Source: Hormoscilla sp. GM7CHS1pb (GTDB lineage Bacteria; Cyanobacteriota; Cyanobacteriia; Cyanobacteriales; Desertifilaceae). Taken from it: a stretch of 64,000 bases of DNA. A program made the position numbers and the translations under genes. Positions within the stretch are counted from its first letter, which is position 1, and each line of letters opens with the position of its first letter. The stretch covers positions 2,648,001-2,712,000 of the forward strand of contig JACONN010000002.1 in the NCBI GenBank assembly GCA_014323675.1, in the 5' to 3' direction. Shown here in pieces: positions 36,588-46,282 of this stretch. The notes under the pieces were generated by a model. The model saw only the letters and a list, made by a program, of their open reading frames with translations. It did no database searches and was not told the DNA's origin.

Positions 36588-37004
36588 ATGAGCAAGGTTG
36601 AGAGGAAAATTAAGTTAGCCCGGAAGTTCTACAAGAAGAAAGACTGGCAGCACTCTAAGACAGGCTGCATATTCCCGATCGCCAGTTCGTTGCAGTACCA
36701 TAATACCAATTGGCAGCACTTACGTTTTAAGATTCACCAAAAGAAGGCTCTTGCCGTAGCCAGACGAGGGATGAAATTAAAGGAATTAGTCCCAAGCTCC
36801 ATAACCGCCTATCTCGACGTAAAGAAGTCTGGAAAGCACGTATGGAGCCTCTGGTATCAACTGAATAAATTGTTAAAGTCTTGCACTAAATGGAAGAATC
36901 GACATTCTTTCTATGGTGTCTCTATCTGGGGACTAGAGGTCAAGGGAATGGTGGATCCTGCTTGCGGGAAAAATCAGACCAAGCGTAAGTACACTTTTAG
37001 TTGA
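36588..37004 (+). CDS. uncharacterised basic protein
   Basis: A 138-residue open frame rich in Lys and Trp (KIKLARKFYKKKDWQ, LRFKIHQKKALAVARRGMKL, KHVWSLWYQLNKLLKSCTKW). No family is recognised. The basic helical pattern with Trp recalls transposase N-termini, but no catalytic motif is seen. It follows the broken kinase by 38 bases and may itself be a remnant. Confidence 0.35.
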   Translation: MSKVERKIKLARKFYKKKDWQHSKTGCIFPIASSLQYHNTNWQHLRFKIHQKKALAVARRGMKLKELVPSSITAYLDVKKSGKHVWSLWYQLNKLLKSCTKWKNRHSFYGVSIWGLEVKGMVDPACGKNQTKRKYTFS

Positions 37005-37082
37005 GCAAAGTTACACCGTGGACTTGGGTGTTTGTATGACTTTTGGCTCCTTGCCTAGATATACATAGATTTTTAGATGCGG

Positions 37083-37712
37083 CTAAAGCAGATCCTTAAT
37101 CGCGTCCTTAATCACGTCTTGCAAACTGCTGCTCCCGATCGCAAGGGCAATGACAATAGAAGCGCTGAGAATGCCTGCCATTACACAAAGCACTAAACCT
37201 GCCAGACTAATCGCTCCATCATCTTCCATTAAACCAAAGCCCGTGACAAAAATTCCCATTGCGGGTAAGGTATTTGTCCCCGGAATTGGTATCATCATCG
37301 ATACTGACATTCCGGCGATCGCCACCCCGATCGCAACTCTGCCAGGCCAACTGGTACAGATGTGGGTCAGACGCGGACGGGAAATTGCTTCTATGCGCCG
37401 CAACCAGGGAATACCTGCTTTTACCACCCCCTGCACCTTCTCTAATTTCATCGTTCCTGCGAGCATCTTTTGGGGGAACCAGGGGCGTTTGGCACCCGCT
37501 ATCAGCTGCATTGCCAAGAGAAGCATTGCCACTCCGAAGGGAATAGAATAACCAGGGGCAGGTACTGGCAATGCTGAAGGTAGGGAGAGGATGACGAACA
37601 GAAAACCAAAAATCCTCTCTCCCGCTAGCCCGAGAATATCTGCTAGGGTTACCTTGTGGGAACGTTCTTCTTCAAAAAAATAGCGTTGTAATTCTACAGA
37701 TAGTCTAGCCAC
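37083..37712 (-). CDS. ExoD-family membrane protein
   Basis: About 209 residues if started at GTG 37712; an ATG at 37757 lies within a perfect palindrome (AAGGTAGGGGCAATTCA..TACCCCTACCTT) and is less likely. ELQRYFFEEERSHKVTLADI, LGLAGERIFGFLFVILSLPS, PGYSIPFGVAMLLLAMQLIA and KLEKVQGVVKAGIPWLRRIE are typical of ExoD proteins, with three to four membrane segments. ExoD is linked to exopolysaccharide production and alkali tolerance in rhizobia. Its biochemical role is unresolved. Confidence 0.85.
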   Translation of the reverse strand: MARLSVELQRYFFEEERSHKVTLADILGLAGERIFGFLFVILSLPSALPVPAPGYSIPFGVAMLLLAMQLIAGAKRPWFPQKMLAGTMKLEKVQGVVKAGIPWLRRIEAISRPRLTHICTSWPGRVAIGVAIAGMSVSMMIPIPGTNTLPAMGIFVTGFGLMEDDGAISLAGLVLCVMAGILSASIVIALAIGSSSLQDVIKDAIKDLL

Positions 37713-37846
37713 AGTGGGTAACTTAATGTCTGTTTTAATAAGGTAGGGGCAATTCATGAATTACCCCTACCTTGTCTGATTGCACCCTGCCGCTACCTCG
37801 TGACCGCGAACGATTTTTATCGGTCAGCGGTCACCGGTCACTGAAA

Positions 37847-39136
<1,290 letters not shown>

Positions 39137-39179
39137 TTAAATAACTATGTTGTTTAACTAACATACTATAGCTTACTTG

Positions 39180-39660
39180 CGGGCCCGACCAAACAGACCG
39201 CTGAAAACTCTACCTGGCCGACACAACCCTAAAAAAATAACGTTTCCATTAATTATCGTTCCCAGCACCCTGGCAACGATAACTAGTTGACCCCCTCAGG
39301 ATCAGGCATAAATTACTTAAGAGGGGAGACTGGTTCAGGAATAGGATCGGTAATGCGGCCTCCCCGCCAGGGTCGGATAGTCTCCCCGCCAGGGTCGGGA
39401 GGAAAAACTAACTGACTGGATTACTTGACAAAAATCATGTTTCCATTAATTCCCGTCCCCACAGGGACGCTAACAGACATCCTAAACCTATATCCCCTCC
39501 CTTGTCAAGCACTACGCTAAAGATCCATAAGCTCAGCTTACTAGAGGTCAGAATTTAATTATTTTTTAAGGATTATTAACAAAAATTCCCCTGAGTTATG
39601 TTTTAATGGTAGTCATTATGTACAGGAGAGCGCCCTGCGATTCCCTCAAGGTCGCTATTG
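39180..39660. other. gene-free stretch upstream of ahcY and the cadherin gene
   Basis: Two copies of GTTTCCATTAATT followed by a GC-rich hairpin (39242-39290 with ATCGTT..AACGAT; 39430-39470 with CGTCCCCACAGGGACG). A tandem CTCCCCGCCAGGGTCGG(A) pair lies at 39359-39400. It must hold promoters for both divergent genes, but no clear box pair was chosen. Confidence 0.45.
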
Positions 39661-39696
39661 CGCGTCCATTCACAAATAAGACAGGAGAAAACGAAA

Positions 39697-41919
39697 ATGT
39701 GGTATCCTTACTATCACGGCTATGGCGGCTATCGGGGCGGGAAAATTAATGTCACATATATCGACTTGTCCAACTTCAGCCCCACCGACCTCGACCTCAG
39801 CAACAACAGCATTGATGAAAACGTCGCGCCCAACACTGTTGTCGGCACCTTCTCGACCACCGACCCCACCTTATCGACTAGCATCTACCCCGATACAGGG
39901 GATACCTTTACCTACCAGTTGGTAGCGGGTACAGGAGATACGGATAACTCTGCCTTCACCATTGACGGAGACCAACTGCGAATCAACAGTTCCCCAGACT
40001 TTGAAACTCAGTCCAGTTACAGCATCCTCGTTCAAACTACCGATGCGGGAGGATTGAGTTACTCAGAGAACTTGACCATTAACATCAACGACGTTAATGA
40101 AGTTCCCACCGACCTCTCGCTCAGCAACAACAGCATCGACGAAAACGTCGCGCCCAACACTGTTGTCGGCACCTTCTCGACCACCGACCCCGATACAGGG
40201 GATAGCTTTACCTACCAGTTAGTACCTGGTGCAGGAGATACGGATAACGCTGCCTTCACCATTGTCGAGGACCAACTGCAAATCAACAGTTCCCCAGACT
40301 TTGAAACTCAGTCCAGTTACAGCATCCTCGTTCAAACTACCGATGCGGGAGGAGAGAGTTACTCAGAGAACTTGACCATTAACATCAACGACGTTAATGA
40401 AGTTCCCACCGACCTCTCGCTCAGCAACAACAGCATCGACGAAAACGTCGCGCCCAACACTGTTGTCGGCACCTTCTCGACCACCGACCCCGATACAGGG
40501 GATAGCTTTACCTACCAGTTGGTAGCGGGTGCAGGAGATACGGATAACGCTGCCTTCACCATTGTCGAGGACCAACTGCTCATCAACAGTTCCCCAGACT
40601 TTGAAGCTCAGTCCAGTTACAGCATCCTCGTTCAAACTACCGATGCGGGAGGAGAGAGTTACTCGGAGAACTTGACCATTAACATCAACGACGTTAATGA
40701 AAATAGTCCGCCTGTAGCTATGGACGACAGCATCACTACTCTGGAACAAACAGCAGTCACGCTCGACGTTCTCGCCAACGACACCGACCCCGATGGCAAC
40801 CCCATCCAACTCGTAGGTTATGAAACTGCTACCAACGGCACCGTTACCCATGGCACTCCAGACTCCCCGGGTAAAGACCTGCTAATTTACACCCCCAATT
40901 CAGGTTTCACGGGAAATGACAGCATCACCTATACTATATCTGATGGTAATGCTGCTTTCGACACTGCGGAGGTGAACATAACAGTAAATTCTGCCCCTGA
41001 AGAAGTTATTCAACTGAAGATCACTCCTTCAGAACCGGTCAAAGCAGTAGAACCAAACACAAGCGTCAGCTTTGATGTCAACTACTCTACCGAACCTGCG
41101 GAAACTCCCACCACAGGAATAGCCTTTCACATGCATTGGGACAGTTCTCAAGTAGCATTCGATCCAGTCACTGGTCTGACCGAGCATTTTCCTTTGGGCG
41201 CACAACCTATAAGTGCAGTCTTGGACGATCCGATCGCCAACGGGGGTTTGGACGGCGACCCGAACACAGACAAATACATCCTGCAAGCTTGGGTAGATGC
41301 TAACGGAAATTGGCCCAACAATCCTAATCCTACCCTTTACACGGCCAACTTCACAGCGCTACCAGGGTTTTCAGGGACACAGATCAACTTTGGTGCCAAC
41401 TCAGATGACCTGCCTGCAAATAGCAACTTTGTCCCCAGTTCCATTGCATTAACCTCGCGTGCTCCATCACCGACATTGGACATTGATGGGAATGGAGTTA
41501 TAGATGCGTTAACTGACGGCCTTGTGGCCATACGTTATCTCTTCGGGTTCAGGGGAGAGACTTTGACTAAAGATGTTGTAGGCGAAGGTGCCACCAGCGA
41601 TACATCAGAAATTGTTACCTACTTGGACGAAGTGGGGGACATGATGTTAGATATAGATGGCAATGGCACGGCAGGAGCGTTAACTGATGGCATTTTATTC
41701 CTGCGCCATGCTCTCGGATTCTCTGATCAGGCTTTGATCCAGGGTGCAATAAGCGAAGGTGCCACCCGTACTACGGCGACGGCAATTAATGAGCACATGC
41801 AATCCTTCTCAGGTGTAGTAAGCGAAGGTGCCACTGATCCGGGAATTCTAGATCCATTCTCTGACACGCAATCCAACGACTCCTTCTACGACTCCTTCTA
41901 CTCCTTCGAAGTGCTGTAA
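39697..41919 (+). CDS. secreted cadherin-like/dockerin surface protein
   Basis: 740 residues from ATG 39697 (AGGAG at 39682-39686). Three ~100-residue cadherin-like units (DLSLSNNSIDENVAPNTVVG ... ENLTININDVNE) are almost identical in DNA. A VCBS/Ig-like domain (VAMDDSITTLEQTAVTLDVL) follows, then a cohesin-like beta domain (VSFDVNYSTEPAETP..GIAFHMHWDSSQVAFDP), and two dockerin-type Ca-binding repeats (LDIDGNGVIDALTDGLVAIR; LDIDGNGTAGALTDGILFLR). No Sec signal peptide is present, so type I export is likely. Probably an adhesive outer-surface protein. Confidence 0.85.
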   Translation: MWYPYYHGYGGYRGGKINVTYIDLSNFSPTDLDLSNNSIDENVAPNTVVGTFSTTDPTLSTSIYPDTGDTFTYQLVAGTGDTDNSAFTIDGDQLRINSSPDFETQSSYSILVQTTDAGGLSYSENLTININDVNEVPTDLSLSNNSIDENVAPNTVVGTFSTTDPDTGDSFTYQLVPGAGDTDNAAFTIVEDQLQINSSPDFETQSSYSILVQTTDAGGESYSENLTININDVNEVPTDLSLSNNSIDENVAPNTVVGTFSTTDPDTGDSFTYQLVAGAGDTDNAAFTIVEDQLLINSSPDFEAQSSYSILVQTTDAGGESYSENLTININDVNENSPPVAMDDSITTLEQTAVTLDVLANDTDPDGNPIQLVGYETATNGTVTHGTPDSPGKDLLIYTPNSGFTGNDSITYTISDGNAAFDTAEVNITVNSAPEEVIQLKITPSEPVKAVEPNTSVSFDVNYSTEPAETPTTGIAFHMHWDSSQVAFDPVTGLTEHFPLGAQPISAVLDDPIANGGLDGDPNTDKYILQAWVDANGNWPNNPNPTLYTANFTALPGFSGTQINFGANSDDLPANSNFVPSSIALTSRAPSPTLDIDGNGVIDALTDGLVAIRYLFGFRGETLTKDVVGEGATSDTSEIVTYLDEVGDMMLDIDGNGTAGALTDGILFLRHALGFSDQALIQGAISEGATRTTATAINEHMQSFSGVVSEGATDPGILDPFSDTQSNDSFYDSFYSFEVL

Positions 41920-42248
41920 AACCTTATTCCTCTCCTTCCCGGGCTCCGCCTGGGAAGGCGTGGTTGGGGAGGGGAACTGGGTCCTTGGAGTCAGACTGTC
42001 AGTGCAGTTATTCAAGGATCAACTCTCCCTCTGTTCGAACTGACTCGACTGCGTTCCCGCTCAAAATATAGACCTGCGCTACTCGATCGCCACCTTTGGG
42101 ATTCAACTTGTCGAAGACGATCAATTTTTCAGGGAATGGCAAGATAATTTACCAGCACTTACCGAGATCGACAAGCTGCTTTTAGATAAAGTCAAAGCTG
42201 GAAGCACTGAAGTGACAATTAGCAATGAACAATTATTAATTAACACTG
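41920..42248 (+). pseudogene. gene remnant upstream of cobI
   Basis: After a GCTCCGCCTGGGAAGGCG repeat, the frame at about 42064-42195 reads QNIDLRYSIATFGIQLVEDD, QFFREWQDNLPALTEIDKLL and LDKVKAG. This is like the N-terminus of uncharacterised cyanobacterial nuclease-type proteins that share the (F/W)QEWQDNLPELT pattern. It is cut off and runs into cobI. Confidence 0.4.
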
Positions 42249-42956
42249 GTGCAATTAGGTATTTTATACGGGATAGGAGTAGGTCCAGGGGATCCAGAAT
42301 TAATCACCCTGAAGGGGTTGCGGCTGCTGCAAAGGGTGCCAGTTGTCGCCTATCCAGCGGGGGTTTCCTCCAAACCGGGCATGGCAGAGCAGATTATATC
42401 ACAATGGCTGGATTACGAAAAAATACAACTGCCGTTGAAGTTTCCCTATGTGCAGGATCGGGCAGTTTTAAGTCAGGCTTGGCAAGAGGGAGCTAGACAA
42501 ATATTACCATATCTCCAGCACGGACAAGATGTCGCCTTTGTCTGTGAAGGGGATATCAGTTTTTATAGCACATTCAACTACCTGGCTAACTGCATGCGGC
42601 AACTCCATGGGGCCGTAAACATCCAGTTGGTACCGGGAATCAGTTCGCCGATGGCCGCAGCAGCGGCGGCGGGCATCCCCTTAACGATGGGGGATCGGCG
42701 TCTAGCAGTCCTGCCAGCCCTCTATGCTGTAGAAGAATTGGAAAATGTCTTAAACTGGGCAGATGTGGTGGTGCTGATGAAAGTTAGTTCGGTCTACCCT
42801 CAAGTTTGGCAGGTGTTGCACAGGCGAAAACTGCTAGAGAAGGCTTATGTAGTGGAACGGGCGACATGGCCAGACCAAAGGCTGTATAATGATTTAGGAT
42901 CGCGCTCCCAGCTAAAACTGTCCTACTTCTCTGTGCTAATTGTGAATCGCAACTGA
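42249..42956 (+). CDS. cobI: precorrin-2 C20-methyltransferase
   Basis: 235 residues. It transfers a methyl group to C20 of precorrin-2 in cobalamin synthesis. LGILYGIGVGPGDPELITLK is the tetrapyrrole-methylase SAM signature; AFVCEGDISFYSTFNYL and VQLVPGISSPMAAAAAAGIP-type motifs (here IQLVPGISSPMAAAAA) follow. The start is GTG 42249, chosen because it gives the normal N-terminus. No other cob gene lies in the window. Confidence 0.9.
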   Translation: MQLGILYGIGVGPGDPELITLKGLRLLQRVPVVAYPAGVSSKPGMAEQIISQWLDYEKIQLPLKFPYVQDRAVLSQAWQEGARQILPYLQHGQDVAFVCEGDISFYSTFNYLANCMRQLHGAVNIQLVPGISSPMAAAAAAGIPLTMGDRRLAVLPALYAVEELENVLNWADVVVLMKVSSVYPQVWQVLHRRKLLEKAYVVERATWPDQRLYNDLGSRSQLKLSYFSVLIVNRN

Positions 42957-42965
42957 AATTTAGAC

Positions 42966-43014
42966 ATTGCCCCGGACAGGCGAGACGCCCGTGGACAGGC
43001 GAGACGCCCGTCCT
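42966..43014. repeat. tandem GGACAGGCGAGACGCCCGT
   Basis: Two direct copies of GGACAGGCGAGACGCCCGT, each internally palindromic (GGCGAGACGCC), between cobI and the TonB-like gene. Confidence 0.7.
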
Positions 43015-43065
43015 ACGATTGGAAAAACCTGATTACTCGCATGCGATCGCGCTGTATATCGACAT

Positions 43066-45195
43066 ATGAATTATTTATCAAATTCTGGCCAGAAGTCACC
43101 CAACTTAACTCCTTGGATAGCAACCCTAGTATCGATCGGAGTCCACGGACTATTGGGGGTGGTGCTACCGATGATTTCTGGGAAGGGAGAAGAGCAGCAG
43201 ACAACAAGAGAGGTAAATCTGCTGGAGTTAACAGCTGCACAACAGGACCGTCTGCCAAAACTTTATCAGCCACTGCCACCAACGACGCTATCCAACGATC
43301 TGTTGGCAAACTCACTTTCGTTTCCGGAGACGCCCACCCATGTCGCAGCCAGTAGGCGAGCGACAGGGTGGGCGCTCTCGGAAACGACACAGTCATGGGC
43401 GGACTTAGGCACCCCGTCAAGATCGTCATCTGCTGGAGTCCCGCCACCGTCAACTCCAGAGTTACCATCCCTGAACCTGCCGCCGCTACCACCAATACCA
43501 TCTTACATAGATATCTCGTCCTTGCCACCGATAACATCATCGGAGCAAATACTGTCTCAGCTGCAAATCGATCGCGATCGGCCCAGACAAATGCCTCTAC
43601 CACCAGAGTATCATAGCGGTACAGTCGGGCAATTGCCTCTACCACCAGACCTGCAAGTCGAACCGTTCCGGAAAAATCGGAGTAGGACGAGTCAACTGCC
43701 GTTAGCAACTGACCTGCAAGCATACAGACCGTCAGGGGAGAAATCACCTTTCAGTCAGTTGCATCAAGTGGAACCATCAGTTATGAGTCCCCAGCAAATT
43801 CCAGATTTTTCCCGAACAGCGGAGGGTTCCCGGAGCAGTGTCTGGAGCATGCCGAGTCCTTCAGGACAAGAGCATGCGGAAGACGCCGCAGTACAGTCTG
43901 GAAGGTCAGCATTTGAGGGACTACCTGTGGCTTCGGCCCTGAGAGTTGTAGGACCGCTGCCAGAAAAAATTCCCCAGCAGGCAATAGATAAATTGCGACG
44001 CCTGCAAGCACAAAATAGGGCTAGTAACCTGGAAGGGACAGTGGCCGCTGGCATCCCAACGGGTACTACGGTAGAGTTGATGCCACTAGTAGAAGCTCAA
44101 AGGGCGATCTCTTCTGCACCAAAGCCAGAAGCAGCAGGTTTGACAAAAATCCCCCAGCAGGCAATAGATGAATTGCAACGGCTGCAAGCAGAAAAACGAC
44201 CGGGAACCCAAGCAGTTGCAGAATTGGGATTATCTAGCATACCTACAGGGACTTTTACCGTTCCGGAAAAATCGGCAGCAGCGCCCGTACACATGCTGTC
44301 GGAAACGGCAGCGCCTCCCGATGGCGCTACGCTGGGGGCGCCAGCCATAGCCAGACCAGAAGTTTTTATAGGGCCCAGAACTAATCAAAGGTTCAGCAGG
44401 TGCGGGGAGGAGGGCAGGCTGTGCCGTTCGCGGCAGCGCGGCGCCAGCCGTGGGAAAATCCCCCAGCAGGCATTGGATGAATTACGACGAATGCAAGCAC
44501 TTCATAGGGCAGAACTGCTTGCTAGTAACGACTCTTCAGAGGAAGCAGCAACCTCTCAAACGGTGGCATCACCTCAAGGTGCAACAGCAGAAAGTCAGCC
44601 GGAAACGGTAGCAGCAAAGCCGATCGCGCCCCCGTGGGGGCAGCCATTGGTCTCAGCCCCGGAAACAACGCCGACCTCGGAGGTCGCAAAGATACCAGAA
44701 CGGGCTTCGCGTCCGGAGACACCCACCCATGTCATGCGCGGGAGCGACATGACAGGGTGGGTGCTCCCGGACGCGATCGCGACATTGCGTCAGTTGCAAC
44801 AGCAGTTTGCCTACAACCCAGCGGGGACAACTCCAGCAGAAGCACTAGCTAGCATCCAGGCATGGTTAGATGCAAGCAAGAAGGCGGCGTCCAACCCAGA
44901 ACTATTGTGGGAACCAAAGCGAATTACGGCCTCATATCCAGATGCGGCTTGCCGCTACGGACTGGACAAGAATGCTACTGATGCCACAGTTGGGGTATTG
45001 GTAGACCCAGAGGGGAAAATATCATCCCAGCCAGAGACGATCGAGAGTACGGGATATGCTCTTTTAAATGATATTGCTATGGATGCGGCCAGCAGCTATG
45101 ATTTTGCAGCATCTGGCGAGTACAAGGCTTACCTGCTGGAAATTCAATTTTCCCACAGTGATAGCTGTGCAGGTACTGCGGCCAGTGGCCAGTGA
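43066..45195 (+). CDS. TonB-like envelope protein loaded with in-frame repeats
   Basis: 709 residues. A membrane anchor (IATLVSIGVHGLLGVVLPMI) near the N-terminus is followed by a very long Pro/Ser/Gln region and a C-terminal domain (YPDAACRYGLDKNATDATVG, VLVDPEGKISSQ, LLEIQFSHSDSC) resembling TonB C-terminal folds. A KIPQQA(I/L)DELRRLQA motif appears three times. Two palindromic elements (43319, 44708) and several CCGTTCCGGAAAAATCGG-type motifs (43666, 44258) are translated in frame as PETPTHV..GW(A/V)L and VPEKSA/FRKNRS. It is probably a periplasm-spanning protein, but the transport role is unproven. Confidence 0.7.
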   Translation: MNYLSNSGQKSPNLTPWIATLVSIGVHGLLGVVLPMISGKGEEQQTTREVNLLELTAAQQDRLPKLYQPLPPTTLSNDLLANSLSFPETPTHVAASRRATGWALSETTQSWADLGTPSRSSSAGVPPPSTPELPSLNLPPLPPIPSYIDISSLPPITSSEQILSQLQIDRDRPRQMPLPPEYHSGTVGQLPLPPDLQVEPFRKNRSRTSQLPLATDLQAYRPSGEKSPFSQLHQVEPSVMSPQQIPDFSRTAEGSRSSVWSMPSPSGQEHAEDAAVQSGRSAFEGLPVASALRVVGPLPEKIPQQAIDKLRRLQAQNRASNLEGTVAAGIPTGTTVELMPLVEAQRAISSAPKPEAAGLTKIPQQAIDELQRLQAEKRPGTQAVAELGLSSIPTGTFTVPEKSAAAPVHMLSETAAPPDGATLGAPAIARPEVFIGPRTNQRFSRCGEEGRLCRSRQRGASRGKIPQQALDELRRMQALHRAELLASNDSSEEAATSQTVASPQGATAESQPETVAAKPIAPPWGQPLVSAPETTPTSEVAKIPERASRPETPTHVMRGSDMTGWVLPDAIATLRQLQQQFAYNPAGTTPAEALASIQAWLDASKKAASNPELLWEPKRITASYPDAACRYGLDKNATDATVGVLVDPEGKISSQPETIESTGYALLNDIAMDAASSYDFAASGEYKAYLLEIQFSHSDSCAGTAASGQ
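43319..43386 (+). repeat. intragenic palindromic element, copy 2
   Basis: Arms CGTTTCCGGAGACGCCCACC and GGTGGGCGCTCTCGGAAACG flank the loop CATGTCGCAGCCAGTAGG-CGAGCGACAG. Translated as FPETPTHVAASRRATGWALS in the TonB-like gene, no stop. Confidence 0.85.
43806..43906 (+). repeat. composite CAGCGGAGG..GGACAAGAGCATGC repeat
   Basis: GATTTTTCCCGAACAGCGG, GAGGGTTCCCGGAGC, then GCATGCCGAGTCC-TTCAGGACAAGAGCATGC, a GCATGC-flanked palindrome, within the TonB-like gene. A related block at 51565-51640 also has GCATGCTCTTGTCCTTCAGG and ACAAGAGC. Confidence 0.6.
44708..44775 (+). repeat. intragenic palindromic element, copy 3, with changed arm tips
   Basis: Arms CGCGTCCGGAGACACCCACC and GGTGGGTGCTCCCGGACGCG flank CATGTCATGCGCGGGAGC-GACATGACAG. 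The outermost bases are CGCGTCC/GGACGCG instead of CGTTTCC/GGAAACG, so both arms changed together. Translated as RPETPTHVMRGSDMTGWVLP. Confidence 0.85.
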
Positions 45196-46282
45196 AAACG
45201 CCCCCGGCAGGGCGATCGCCCGGCCGACGATATGGACAAATGAAAAATGAATCTTGATGCTGATTTTGTGAGGAGGCTACATTCTCAAGCCGATCGTTTA
45301 TTGGCCCTGATAGACCGCTTTCACCAGGGACGAGTCCTCGTGGTGGGAGATTTGACTCTGGATGAATTTCTCACAGGTCAGGTAGAACGAATTTCTCGGG
45401 AAGCACCTGTATTGATTTTACGCCATGAAACGACGCAGCAAATCCCTGGCGGTGGGGCAAATGCGGTTTACAATTTAGCTAAGTTGGGCGCCCAGGTGAA
45501 GGCAGTGGGACTGGTGGGGAAGGATGACCAGGGAAAAGCGCTGTGCGGCATATTTGAGGCTGCCGGAATTGATAATCAGGGTATTTTGGTGGATGCAACT
45601 CGCCCTACGGTGACGAAAACCCGCATTTCCGGTCATGCCCGTCAGTCTGTAACTCAGCAGATTGTCCGGGTCGATCGCAAGTCCGATCGCTTGCCCGATT
45701 TAGAGGTACAATTGCAGCTAGCCGAGTATATCCGTTCCCAACTGGATAATGTTGATGCGGTGGTCTGTTCTGATTATGGTGATGGGGTGCTGACTGCGCC
45801 AACCATTGAAGCAGCTTTGTCCCACCAACGGGCGATCGTCGATACCCAGAAGCATTTAAGGCGCTATGCTGGGGCCAGTTTGTTTACTCCCAATTTGCCC
45901 GAAGCGGAACAAGCTGTCGGATATGCGATCGCCACCGAGCAAGATTTGGTGAAAGCGGGTGCGGATTTGCTAGGATTAACGCAAGCAGGGCAAATGTTAA
46001 TTACTCGCGGGGAAGCAGGGATGACCCTCTTTGAAAGGAAAAATGAAGAAATACTTCATTGGGACATTCCCGCATTTAACCGCACGGAAGTATTTGACGT
46101 CACGGGTGCGGGAGATACGGTGGTAGCGGCCCCTGACATTAGCATTAATAGCAGGGGCATCCTTTTGGGAAGCAGCGCTGTTGGGAAATTTGGCAGCGAG
46201 TCTAGTAGTCCGTTACTTTGGGACGGCGACGACTACGCCCGCAGAAATGCAGGCAGCTTTACAGCTCATTTTAGAAGAAGCT

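Noticed and set aside
39242..39470. Two GTTTCCATTAATT-plus-hairpin sequences resembling CRISPR repeats
   Set aside because: Only two imperfect copies ~190 bases apart, the second halves differ, and no cas genes are present.
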